DNA of 64,000 nt, taken from Vicingaceae bacterium. GTDB taxonomy: Bacteria > Bacteroidota > Bacteroidia > Flavobacteriales_E > Vicingaceae. A program made the position numbers and the translations under genes. The notes under the pieces were generated by a model. The model was not told the DNA's origin. It saw only the letters and a list, made by a program, of their open reading frames with translations, and did not search any database. The DNA lies in assembly GCA_018402765.1 (NCBI GenBank), contig JAGYIE010000003.1:248001-312000 (forward strand), written 5' to 3'. Of the stretch, positions 20,337 through 29,887 are shown piece by piece (position 1 is the stretch's first letter; each line of letters begins with the position of its first letter).

Positions 20337-20849
20337 TTAATTGGTCTCATTGACTTTTTTTCGAGGAACAAAATCAAGTACTACTGAATTTATGCAATAT
20401 CGAAGGCCTGTAGGGTTTGGACCATCATTAAATACATGTCCTAAATGGGAATTACAGCGATTACATTCAACTTCCATTCTTGTAATGCCCAATTTGTTGT
20501 CAGTCTCTTCTTTTAATGATTCATTTGTATAGTAATCATAAAAGCTTGGCCAACCTGTTCCTGACTTAAATTTTGTTTTAGAATCGAAAAGTGGGTTGCC
20601 GCATACTCGGCAGATATAGACTCCGTCTTCCTTGAAATTTACATATTGTCCTGTAAAAGGACGTTCTGTTCCTTCTTCTCGGGCAACATAGTACACGTCC
20701 TCAGGGAGTGTTTTTTTGTATTCTATGTCTGTTTGAACGGGGCGTAAATTAATTTTATTGGAAATTCTTTGCTCGACATTGTGGGTATCTTGAGCACATG
20801 AAGTAAACATAGCTAGAGCCAGGCAACTTAATATAGAAAAATTTTTCAT
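20337..20849 (-). CDS. msrB: Peptide-methionine (R)-S-oxide reductase, exported
   Basis: GEGVYICRVCGNPLF-like zinc motif, FKSGTGWPSFYD, LGHVFNDGPNPTGLRYCINSV; lipoprotein-type N-terminus (AMFTSCAQ). Confidence 0.93.
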   Translation of the reverse strand: MKNFSILSCLALAMFTSCAQDTHNVEQRISNKINLRPVQTDIEYKKTLPEDVYYVAREEGTERPFTGQYVNFKEDGVYICRVCGNPLFDSKTKFKSGTGWPSFYDYYTNESLKEETDNKLGITRMEVECNRCNSHLGHVFNDGPNPTGLRYCINSVVLDFVPRKKVNETN

Positions 20850-20946
20850 TTATAATCGGATAGTTAAAATCATTTATAGTTTAAGAAAACATGTAAATTC
20901 GCTTAATAACTTCTTACGCTTTTATGTCAAAAAAGGTTTTTAAATA

Positions 20947-23076
20947 ATGAAAAATTCTCAGGTTAACTACTGTATTTCTATAACAAAATTGCCACTTTCT
21001 TCGGTTAATAGCACTTTAGAGTTATTGGATGCAGGGGCTACTATTCCATTTATCGCTAGATACCGAAAGGAATGGACAGGCAATTTAGATGAACTCCAAA
21101 TCGAAGAAATAAAAAAGGCTTCAGATAAATTTAGAGAATTAGAAAAACGTAAAGAGGCCATTATTAAATCAATAGAGGAGCAAGGTAAATTGACGGATGA
21201 ATTAAAGAATAAAATAATCGACTGCGTTGATTTAGTATTACTTGAAGATATTTATTTGCCATTTAAACAAAAAAGAACTACAAAAGGTTTGCAAGCTAAG
21301 GTTAAGGGTTTAGAGCCATTAGCGCGTATGATGATGACCCAGAATTTAACAGATTTGGACTCGGCAGCTGAACAGTTTCTTACCGACAAAGTTAATTCTA
21401 CTGATGATGCAATTAAAGGAGCTAAAGATATAATTGCAGAATGGATTAATGAAAACGAGTACATCAGAAGAAATATTAGATGGATATTCGAGCGTAAAGC
21501 GATTATTTTTTCTTCTTTAATTAAAGGAAAGGAAATAGAGGGAGAAAAATTTAGGGATTACTTTGAATGGAGCGAACCACTAAAGAGAATTCCTTCTCAT
21601 CGATATTTGGCCATCTTGCGCGGTGAGAGCGAAGGCTTTCTTCGTTGTAAGATCGCTATCGAGGAAGAAGAAGCTCTTGAGAAAATTGAGCAATCAATAG
21701 TGAAAACAAATTATCAGGCCTTAAAGATAGAACTACAATCCGCTATAAAAGATGCTTACAAAAGGTTGATCAGTGCATCTATTGAAACAGAATTTAAAAA
21801 CACATTTAAGTTAAAAGCAGACGAGGAGGCAATATCTGTTTTTGCTGAGAATTTACGTCAACTTTTGCTTGCACCCCCATTAGGGCAAAAGAATATAATG
21901 GCTATAGATCCTGGCTTTAAATCTGGATGTAAAGTAGTTTGCTTAAATAATTTAGGAGATTTAGTTTATAATGAAACGATTTATCCTCATCCTCCTCAAA
22001 ATCAATCTGCTTTAGCGGCCAAGAAAATTAATACCATCGTAAGTAGATATAAAATAGAGGCTATTGCTATAGGCAATGGAACTGCGGGAAGAGAAACAGA
22101 GCGATTCATACAGAAAATGCGTTTTAACGAGCTTGTTGAGGTATTTGTTGTAAATGAAAGTGGGGCATCAATTTATTCAGCTTCAAAAGTTGCTCGAGAT
22201 GAATTCCCTGAATTCGATGTAACCGTTCGAGGAGCCATTTCTATTGGTAGACGATTGATGGATCCTTTGGCTGAACTTGTGAAAATAGATGCTAAGTCGA
22301 TTGGTGTTGGACAGTATCAGCATGACGTTGATCAAAAAAGCTTAAAAGAAGGATTAGATAGAGTGGTAGAAAGCTGTGTAAATAGGGTAGGAGTAGATGT
22401 GAACTCTGCTTCACAACATTTACTCCAATATGTTTCAGGTCTTGGACCACAGTTAGCTCAAAGAATTGTAGCATTCAGAACTGAAAATGGAAAATTTACA
22501 AGTAGAAAAGAGTTGCAAAACGTAAAAGGAATGGGAGCCAAGTCGTTTGAGCAATCCGCCGGTTTTTTAAGAATTAGTAATGGCAAAAATCCATTAGACA
22601 ATTCTGCTGTGCATCCTGAACGATATGACTTGGTTAAAAAGATGGCGAAGTCTGTTGGCTCTAATGTAGTAGATTTAATTCGAAATGAGGTAGTTATTGA
22701 TCAACTAAAACTTGAACAGTTTATTGATGAAGGAATAGGGTTACCAACTTTAACTGACTTAAAGTTAGAATTAAAAAAGCCAGCAAGAGATCCTCGTAAA
22801 GCTATAAAACGATTTGAATTTGACCAGACCATTAGTAAGGTATCTGACCTAAAGGTAGGGATGATTCTTCCTGGATTGGTTACTAATATTACCAATTTTG
22901 GTGCATTTGTTGATGTAGGAGTAAAACAAGATGGTTTGGTTCATATATCTCACCTAGCCAATCATTTTGTTGCTAATCCAAATGAGGTCGTAACCATACA
23001 ACAAGCCGTTAAAGTGAAAGTTATAGAAGTTGATGAGTCTCGAAATCGCATACAGTTAAGCATGAAAGAAGTATGA
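20947..23076 (+). CDS. tex: Tex-like S1 RNA-binding transcription accessory protein
   Basis: PFIARYRKEWTGNLDE, MAIDPGFKSGCKVV, YqgF-like domain, HhH and C-terminal S1 domain (GMILPGLVTNITNFGAFVDVGVKQDGLVHISHL). Confidence 0.95.
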   Translation: MKNSQVNYCISITKLPLSSVNSTLELLDAGATIPFIARYRKEWTGNLDELQIEEIKKASDKFRELEKRKEAIIKSIEEQGKLTDELKNKIIDCVDLVLLEDIYLPFKQKRTTKGLQAKVKGLEPLARMMMTQNLTDLDSAAEQFLTDKVNSTDDAIKGAKDIIAEWINENEYIRRNIRWIFERKAIIFSSLIKGKEIEGEKFRDYFEWSEPLKRIPSHRYLAILRGESEGFLRCKIAIEEEEALEKIEQSIVKTNYQALKIELQSAIKDAYKRLISASIETEFKNTFKLKADEEAISVFAENLRQLLLAPPLGQKNIMAIDPGFKSGCKVVCLNNLGDLVYNETIYPHPPQNQSALAAKKINTIVSRYKIEAIAIGNGTAGRETERFIQKMRFNELVEVFVVNESGASIYSASKVARDEFPEFDVTVRGAISIGRRLMDPLAELVKIDAKSIGVGQYQHDVDQKSLKEGLDRVVESCVNRVGVDVNSASQHLLQYVSGLGPQLAQRIVAFRTENGKFTSRKELQNVKGMGAKSFEQSAGFLRISNGKNPLDNSAVHPERYDLVKKMAKSVGSNVVDLIRNEVVIDQLKLEQFIDEGIGLPTLTDLKLELKKPARDPRKAIKRFEFDQTISKVSDLKVGMILPGLVTNITNFGAFVDVGVKQDGLVHISHLANHFVANPNEVVTIQQAVKVKVIEVDESRNRIQLSMKEV

Positions 23077-23660
23077 AATATTTAACCCTATTCTTTGTTT
23101 CTCTCAGCAGTTTGGTCAGTAACGCCCAAGTAGATGAGTTAATGTATTCCTCAGGTTTTGAGTTTAATCCCGGGGTTTACAAAACATATTATGAGTTTAA
23201 AACGAATAATCCTAGTATAACACAAGGTTTCCAAATGAAAGGAGAAGAGTTGCTTATTTACAATGATTCTTTAAAACAATATCAACAACTAAATCCCAAT
23301 GCTGTATGGGGTTATTCGACAGGAGGTGGCGTTTATATTTCTGCTGATGGAGATTTTAGTAGATTAAATACGATTGGGAGTTATTCTCAGTTTAGCGCCT
23401 ATGTTACTACTGTAAATTATGTATATAATCCATATGGTTATCAAGTTCCTGTAGTCTCAAAAACATTAATACAGCTTTTGTTGAATTTTGACAATGGTAA
23501 AGTTTTTAATTTTAATGCCAAAAATGTAGAATTAATTCTGCAAAAAGATCCACAACTATGGTCTGAATATAAAAAGTTTAGAGGTAGAAAACAAGAAAAA
23601 CAATTCATCTTTTTAAGAAAATACAATGAACGCTACCCCATTTATTTCCCAATTTATTAA
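23073..23660 (+). CDS. Uncharacterised exported protein
   Basis: Signal peptide (MKYLTLFFVSLSSLVSNAQ), overlaps the tex stop by 4 nt (ATGA), no recognised domain. Confidence 0.65.
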   Translation: MKYLTLFFVSLSSLVSNAQVDELMYSSGFEFNPGVYKTYYEFKTNNPSITQGFQMKGEELLIYNDSLKQYQQLNPNAVWGYSTGGGVYISADGDFSRLNTIGSYSQFSAYVTTVNYVYNPYGYQVPVVSKTLIQLLLNFDNGKVFNFNAKNVELILQKDPQLWSEYKKFRGRKQEKQFIFLRKYNERYPIYFPIY

Positions 23661-24084
23661 ACCATTAATAGGATTTGCTATCTTTCTCAGTTCTTTTTCT
23701 ATGTTTGCTCAGAGTCAAGTTAAAGTTATAGCTTTGGTTGAACAGAAAATGAAGCAGCAAGAAGTGAGTTGGAGCAATGGAGATATTGAAGGTTTTATGG
23801 ATGTGTATTGGAAATCAGATTCCTTAAAGTTTATTGGTAGTAAAGGATTATCCTACGGGTGGAAAACTACCTTACATAATTATAAGCAATCATATCCAAC
23901 AAAAGAAGCAATGGGCAAGTTAACATTTAAAAATTTGCACATTGAACTTTTAGGTACAGAGTATATAAGTGTTATTGGCAAATGGCACCTTAGTCGAGAA
24001 GTTGGTGATTTGGAAGGTTTTTATAGTTTGATCTGGAAAAATGTAGATGGAGATTGGGTAATTATTAGTGACCATTCATCATAA
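23626..24084 (+). CDS. NTF2/DUF4440-like exported protein
   Basis: Signal peptide, then VEQKMKQQEVSWSNGDIEGFMDVYWKSDSLKFIG...KWHLSREVGDLEGFYSLIWKNVDGDWVIISDHSS; SnoaL-like pattern. Confidence 0.8.
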   Translation: MNATPFISQFIKPLIGFAIFLSSFSMFAQSQVKVIALVEQKMKQQEVSWSNGDIEGFMDVYWKSDSLKFIGSKGLSYGWKTTLHNYKQSYPTKEAMGKLTFKNLHIELLGTEYISVIGKWHLSREVGDLEGFYSLIWKNVDGDWVIISDHSS

Positions 24085-24086
24085 AA

Positions 24087-24118
24087 AAACCGCCGCTTCC
24101 TTAACAGAAACGACGGTG
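24087..24118 (-). terminator. Terminator hairpin downstream of the YceI-family gene
   Basis: Minus strand: tgCACCGTCGTTTCtgttaaGGAAGCGGCGGTttttttat; GU-tolerant stem followed by a T-run. Confidence 0.65.
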
Positions 24119-24141
24119 CAATTATTAATCAAACCTAAATA

Positions 24142-24735
24142 TTATCCTTTAGCTCCTAATTTAAACTTCACTGAGAAGTCATCATAAATCATTTTATCTC
24201 CTAACCCTTCAAAAAATTGACCTGAACCATACTTAATCGCATATTTTGTTCTGTCAACATCTACTGAACCGATTGCAACTAATTTTCCATTCTCCATTTT
24301 AACAACTGCAGGAAAAGTAATTGGATGAGTAATTCCTTTGATTGTTAAGTCTGCAGTAACATCATACATATCCTCTCCAGCTCCTTTTTTAGCTGATTTG
24401 ATTTCCAATTTAGCAGTTGTGTGCGATGCTACATTAAAGAAATCTTCTGATTTTAAGTGACCTTCTAATTTTCCTTTGTATTCACCTTCTAGATCTGTGC
24501 AATTGATTGTATTCATGTCAAATAAAATAGTTCCACCTTTGATCATGTTGTTTTCAACAGTGATGCTACCTTCTTTAACCATAATGGTACCTTTATGCTC
24601 ACCTGTTACTTTTTTACCTACCCACTCTAGGTTAGATAGCTTGCTGTCTACTGAGTAGGTTGCTTTTTCTCCATTTCCTGCGAAAGAAAATGCGACTAAT
24701 GCTAAAGCAATTGTTGATAGTAAAATCTTTTTCAT
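24142..24735 (-). CDS. YceI-family exported lipid-binding-like protein
   Basis: YSVDSKLSNLEWVGKKVTGEHKGTI, LKSEDFFNVASHTTAKLEI, LTIKGITHPITFP motifs. Confidence 0.92.
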   Translation of the reverse strand: MKKILLSTIALALVAFSFAGNGEKATYSVDSKLSNLEWVGKKVTGEHKGTIMVKEGSITVENNMIKGGTILFDMNTINCTDLEGEYKGKLEGHLKSEDFFNVASHTTAKLEIKSAKKGAGEDMYDVTADLTIKGITHPITFPAVVKMENGKLVAIGSVDVDRTKYAIKYGSGQFFEGLGDKMIYDDFSVKFKLGAKG

Positions 24736-24761
24736 GTTTTTCTAATTTTAAATTATAACGC

Positions 24762-24800
24762 AAATATATGTATATACATTTAATGTTGATACATATATTT
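24762..24800. promoter_or_regulatory. Perfect 12-bp inverted repeat in the YceI promoter (candidate operator)
   Basis: AAATATATGTAT (24762-24773) - 15 nt - ATACATATATTT (24789-24800); 27-65 nt upstream of the start codon and overlapping a minus-strand TATATTTG (-7-like) box. Confidence 0.6.
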
Positions 24801-24918
24801 AAAAAAATTCTTAAATAAATTTTATTTTATGATTTACAAGTTGTTGTGAAATTCGATGGTGAATAATAAAATCAGATACAGCGAACTAATTAGATAAAAA
24901 GGTGCAAATTTGTAACTT

Positions 24919-26688
24919 ATGAACGATCTATCTTCCTATTATACTGAGCGTAAAAATACGTTTGAGATTGATTTAAAGACTGTAAACAAACAGTTAACTT
25001 TGGTGACGGCCATTCGGGTAGTAAGTTTTATCTCCGCATTTATGCTTTTCTATATTTTTTCTAATACCAGCTGGATGGCTGGACTTGGCTTTATAATTCC
25101 AATTATTATTTTAGCTTTTTTTGTAAAGAAGAGCATACAGTTGAATGAAAAAAAGGAGATAATTGAAAACCTTATTTCAATTCAACAAAAGGAATTAAGT
25201 GCACTAGCCTATGATTTTTCAACTAGTGATTTAGGATTAAACTATTCGATACCACATCATCCTTACGCAGGAGACTTGGGTGTATTTGGGCGCGGTTCTA
25301 TCTTTCAAATGCTAACAAGAACAGTAACACAAGGTGGCTCAAAAGAGTTAGCAAATCAATTGTTAAATCTGGAATTAGGAAAAGCAACAGTTGACTTACG
25401 ACAAAAAAGCATACAAGAATTGGCCGATAAAACAGAATGGCAACATCAATTCAGAGCGAACTTTAAAGATACTAAAGGAGAAAAGGACATAAGCTTTACT
25501 TCGGTAGAGGTTTTTCCTAACTTGTTTTATAAGGTACTTTTTTACGTATTACCCTTAGGAATGTTTACGTTGCTCACGTTGCTTATAATTGGGAGTATCC
25601 CCTTTTTTTATTTGCTTTTTGGGGCATTTATTACGTTAGGTTTTACAGGAAGTTTTTTAAAGAAAACAACAATAGTTTCAGGCAATGTCGAGGAAGTATT
25701 AAAGGAAATTTCTGCTTACGGACATTACATCAAACTAATAGAAGATGAAAAATTTCAGGAAGATTTAAATGTTAAAAATCAAGCTCAATTAAAAGGAGGA
25801 ATAAAAGCTTCAACGGCTTTAGATAAATTAAGAAAAATTCTTAACGGGTTTGATAACCGAAACAATATGCTCATGGGAGTGGTGTTAAACGCCTTCTTGC
25901 TTTGGGACGTTCGTCATTTAAAGCAGTTTATGGAATGGCAAGAACAGTTTGGAGATAAGTTAATCAATTGGTTAGATGCGGTTCATCAGTTTGATGCACG
26001 AATTTCAATGGCTAACTATGTTCGAAATAATCCGAATAATTCTTTTCCATTACTACTTGAGCAAGATTCATTTTATTATCAAGCTGACCATCTGTCGCAC
26101 CCTTTACTGAATCCTTCTGTTAGAATTTCGAATAGTATTATAATCGATGGGTGGAATCAAATAAACATAATTACTGGTGCAAATATGGCGGGTAAAAGTA
26201 CTTTTTTAAGAACCATTGGCGCTAGTATGATTATGGGTTCTTTAGGCGTTTCATTACCCGGTCAGTTGGAATATACACCTGTATCTTTGTTTTCAAGTAT
26301 GAAAACAGAAGACTCTCTAAGTGACAATGAATCCTATTTTTTTGCTGAGCTAAAACGATTAAAACAACTTGTAGATTTACTTGAAAAAGGGCAACGAACT
26401 TTTGCTATTTTAGATGAAATCTTAAAAGGAACGAATTCAAGAGATAAAGCAACTGGGTCGGCAGAATTTTTAAAGAAGCTATTGCGATTTCCTTTATCAG
26501 GTATTATTGCTACACATGATTTATCTTTGTGTGAACTCAGTTCGGTATATCCTAACAGCATCTCTAATTATGCCTTTGAAGTAGACATGAATGGAGATGA
26601 ATTGTATTTTGATTATACCTTAAGGCAAGGTGTTTGCCAAAATATGAATGCTACTTTTCTTTTGAAGAAAATGAGTTTGATTGATTGA
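24919..26688 (+). CDS. MutS-related ATPase with N-terminal transmembrane segments
   Basis: Two to four predicted TM helices in the N-terminal half; MutS ATPase GANMAGKSTFLRTIGASMIMGSLG (Walker A), FAILDEILKGTNSRDK (Walker B), ATHDLSL. Confidence 0.88.
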   Translation: MNDLSSYYTERKNTFEIDLKTVNKQLTLVTAIRVVSFISAFMLFYIFSNTSWMAGLGFIIPIIILAFFVKKSIQLNEKKEIIENLISIQQKELSALAYDFSTSDLGLNYSIPHHPYAGDLGVFGRGSIFQMLTRTVTQGGSKELANQLLNLELGKATVDLRQKSIQELADKTEWQHQFRANFKDTKGEKDISFTSVEVFPNLFYKVLFYVLPLGMFTLLTLLIIGSIPFFYLLFGAFITLGFTGSFLKKTTIVSGNVEEVLKEISAYGHYIKLIEDEKFQEDLNVKNQAQLKGGIKASTALDKLRKILNGFDNRNNMLMGVVLNAFLLWDVRHLKQFMEWQEQFGDKLINWLDAVHQFDARISMANYVRNNPNNSFPLLLEQDSFYYQADHLSHPLLNPSVRISNSIIIDGWNQINIITGANMAGKSTFLRTIGASMIMGSLGVSLPGQLEYTPVSLFSSMKTEDSLSDNESYFFAELKRLKQLVDLLEKGQRTFAILDEILKGTNSRDKATGSAEFLKKLLRFPLSGIIATHDLSLCELSSVYPNSISNYAFEVDMNGDELYFDYTLRQGVCQNMNATFLLKKMSLID

Positions 26689-27778
26689 GGAACTTCATAC
26701 ACGAAAGATTATTCATGTTGATATGGATGCATTTTACGCATCGGTAGAGCAATTGGATAACCCTGAACTAAAAGGAAAACCGATTGCAGTTGGCGGTTCT
26801 AAGGAGCGCGGAGTTGTTGCCGCTGCAAGTTATGAAGCCCGACAATATGGAGTGCACTCGGCTATGCCTTCAATAACTGCAGCACGACGATGTCCAAGTA
26901 TTATTTTTGTAAAGCCTCGTTTTGAAAGGTATAAGGAAGTTTCAATGCAAATCATGGAGATATTTAAGGCCTACACGGATTTAGTAGAGCCCTTATCTTT
27001 AGACGAAGCGTATCTTGATGTAACTGAAAACAAAAAGGGAATAGGTTCAGCAATGCGCGTTGCGATGAATATTCGAGCAGAAATTTTAAAAAGGACAGGG
27101 CTTACTGCATCTGCAGGAGTGAGCTACAATAAGTTTTTAGCAAAGACGGCTTCTGATATCAATAAACCCAATGGAATGGCGGTGATTATGCCTGAGGAAG
27201 GAGAGAAGTTCATTGAGCAATTAAAAATTGAAAAGTTTCATGGTATTGGCAAAGTAACCGCTGAAAAGATGAAGAAGTTTGGTGTGTTTAATGGTATAGA
27301 CTTGAAGAGTAAATCGCAAGAATGGCTCCACAGTAACTTTGGCAAAGCAGGATTGCATTATTTTAAAATTGCTAGAGGTATCGACCATAGGATTGTGCAA
27401 GCCAATAGAGTTAGAAAGTCAATTGGTGCAGAGAATACATTTTCTGAAGACTTGGAAACTGAAAAGGAATTACTGAATGCCTTACAACCAATTTGTGAAG
27501 CGGTTGCAGGAAGAACCAGAAAGGCAAAAAATGCAGGTAAAACAGTCGTATTAAAACTTAAATACAATGATTTTTCTGTTCAAACTCGCTCTAAAACGGT
27601 AGGAAGTTACATTAGTTCATTCAAAGATATTTGGTCTATAGCTGTGGAGTTATTAAGGACTCCTGAGTTACCCAATACACCAATTCGTCTATTAGGTATT
27701 TCGCTTTCTAATTTAGAGAAAGAAGAGATACGGTATGGAATTCAGCTTCGATTTAATTATGAAATTGAGGAAGATTAG
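26681..27778 (+). CDS. dinB: DNA polymerase IV (Y-family)
   Basis: KIIHVDMDAFYASVEQ, SLDEAYLDVT, SAGVSYNKFLAKTASDINKPNG; TTG start overlapping the upstream gene by 8 nt. Confidence 0.94.
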   Translation: MIEELHTRKIIHVDMDAFYASVEQLDNPELKGKPIAVGGSKERGVVAAASYEARQYGVHSAMPSITAARRCPSIIFVKPRFERYKEVSMQIMEIFKAYTDLVEPLSLDEAYLDVTENKKGIGSAMRVAMNIRAEILKRTGLTASAGVSYNKFLAKTASDINKPNGMAVIMPEEGEKFIEQLKIEKFHGIGKVTAEKMKKFGVFNGIDLKSKSQEWLHSNFGKAGLHYFKIARGIDHRIVQANRVRKSIGAENTFSEDLETEKELLNALQPICEAVAGRTRKAKNAGKTVVLKLKYNDFSVQTRSKTVGSYISSFKDIWSIAVELLRTPELPNTPIRLLGISLSNLEKEEIRYGIQLRFNYEIEED

Positions 27779-27841
27779 ATTAATTATTTTAATCTTTGAT
27801 TAATGATAATTTCGCCTAAATTAAGGGGTTGAGAAATAATA

Positions 27842-29863
27842 TTAGGATGTCTTTTTTTCAAGTATCTTTTCCATCTCATACATTTCATCTCTAAGTCTTG
27901 CAGCTTCCATAAAGTCTAAGTCTTTAGCAGCTTTCTCCATGTCTTTCTTTATTCTAGTAATGGCTCTTCTAAGTTGTTTTTCGTCCATATACTTAACTAT
28001 AGGATCTGCTGCGATTGCTTTACGTTCCTCTAATTCATATGTTTTCGCTTCTTTTTCTATGGTACTGTTTGACTTTCCTATCGTTCCTCTTTGGGCTTTA
28101 TTTAGTGCTTGCGGAGTTAGTCCGTGTTTTAAATTGTACGCAATTTGTTTTTCTCTTCTTCTTTCTGTTTCATCCATAGTTGTTTGCATGGAAGAAGTAA
28201 TGGTGTCGGCATAAAAAATTACACGGCCGTTTACGTTCCTTGCTGCACGCCCTGCTGTTTGGGTTAATGAGCGATTTGATCTAAGGAAACCTTCTTTGTC
28301 TGCATCCAAAACTGCAACTAGAGATACTTCGGGTAAATCTAAACCTTCTCTAAGCAGGTTAACACCTATCAATGCATCGAATACCCCAGTTCTTAATTCA
28401 TGTAAGATTTCGACCCTTTCTAGCGTTTCTACATCAGAGTGAATATATCGGCAACGAATTCCTGCAGCAGTAAAATATTTTGTTAACTCTTCTGCCATTC
28501 GCTTTGTAAGCGTTGTTATTAATGAACGCTCGTCTTTCTCAGCTCTAATCACTATTTCTTCCATTAAATCATCTACCTGATTTAAGCTGGGTCGAACTTC
28601 AATAATTGGATCTAACAATCCTGTTGGGCGAATTAATTGCTCTACAACTACACCTTCAGATTCTTTTAGTTCATAATCAGCAGGAGTTGCACTAACATAA
28701 ATGGTTTGATTTCTTAAAGATTCCCACTCATTAAACTTTAATGGTCGGTTATCCATAGCAGCAGGTAATCGAAATCCAAACTCAACTAAGTTGGTCTTTC
28801 TGCTTCTATCACCACCATACATGGCATTAATTTGAGAAATGGTTACATGACTCTCGTCAACTACCAATAAATAATCGTTTGGAAAATAATCCATTAAGCA
28901 AAATGGACGTGTTCCAGGCTCTCTAGCATCAAAATAACGGGAATAATTTTCAATGCCTGAACAGTATCCTAATTCACGCATCATTTCTAAGTCATACGTC
29001 ACTCTATCTTCAAGACGCTTTGCTTCAAGGTGCTTACCTTCAGACTTAAAATAGTCAATCTGTTTCATCATATCATCTTGAATCTGAAAAATAGATTGGG
29101 TCATTCGGTCTTTTGTTGTCACAAAGATGTTTGCAGGGTAGATGGATAAAAACTCAAACCTTTCAACCGTTGATCCATTTATTGGGTCAAAAGAAACAAT
29201 TTCTTCAATCTCATCTCCCCAGAAAGTTATTTTATAAGCGATGTCAGCATATGCAGGAAAAATATCTACTACATCACCAATTACACGAAAGTTTCCACGC
29301 TGAAAATCTGCGGTAGTTCGTGAATATAGCGCACCAACAAATTGATGTAAAAGCTTATTACGACTTATTTCTTGCCCAACTTCTATAGTCGTTACGTTCT
29401 GTTTAAAATCTGCTGGATTGGAAATGCCATAGATACAAGAAACAGAACTAATAACAATCACATCTCTTCTTCCTGATAGTAGAGAAGATGTAGTACTTAA
29501 TCGTAATTTTTCTATTTCATCATTAATGGATAAATCTTTCTCAATATAGGTATCTGAAGTTGGAATATATGCTTCAGGTTGGTAGTAATCATAATAGGAA
29601 ACAAAATATTCTACAGCATTTTCAGGAAAGAACTCTTTAAATTCAGCGTAAAGTTGAGCTGCCAAAGTTTTATTATGACTTAATATTAGTGTCGGTCGTT
29701 GTGTTTGCTCAATTACATTTGCAATTGTAAATGTTTTACCTGAACCAGTTACACCAAGTAAAGTTTGCGCTCTATCTCCACCATCTAGACCTATTACTAA
29801 CTGCTTAATAGCAGAAGGTTGATCACCTGTAGGCACAAATGGTGCTTGAATTTTAAGTTTCAT
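27842..29863 (-). CDS. uvrB: UvrABC system protein B
   Basis: LLGVTGSGKTFTIAN, YYDYYQPEAYIP, DESHVTISQ, C-terminal UVR motif. Confidence 0.97.
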   Translation of the reverse strand: MKLKIQAPFVPTGDQPSAIKQLVIGLDGGDRAQTLLGVTGSGKTFTIANVIEQTQRPTLILSHNKTLAAQLYAEFKEFFPENAVEYFVSYYDYYQPEAYIPTSDTYIEKDLSINDEIEKLRLSTTSSLLSGRRDVIVISSVSCIYGISNPADFKQNVTTIEVGQEISRNKLLHQFVGALYSRTTADFQRGNFRVIGDVVDIFPAYADIAYKITFWGDEIEEIVSFDPINGSTVERFEFLSIYPANIFVTTKDRMTQSIFQIQDDMMKQIDYFKSEGKHLEAKRLEDRVTYDLEMMRELGYCSGIENYSRYFDAREPGTRPFCLMDYFPNDYLLVVDESHVTISQINAMYGGDRSRKTNLVEFGFRLPAAMDNRPLKFNEWESLRNQTIYVSATPADYELKESEGVVVEQLIRPTGLLDPIIEVRPSLNQVDDLMEEIVIRAEKDERSLITTLTKRMAEELTKYFTAAGIRCRYIHSDVETLERVEILHELRTGVFDALIGVNLLREGLDLPEVSLVAVLDADKEGFLRSNRSLTQTAGRAARNVNGRVIFYADTITSSMQTTMDETERRREKQIAYNLKHGLTPQALNKAQRGTIGKSNSTIEKEAKTYELEERKAIAADPIVKYMDEKQLRRAITRIKKDMEKAAKDLDFMEAARLRDEMYEMEKILEKKTS

Positions 29864-29887
29864 GTTATCTTTATTTATCTAACAAGC

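Noticed and set aside
27939-28214. 91-aa plus-strand ORF
   Set aside because: Antisense to the uvrB C-terminus; spurious.
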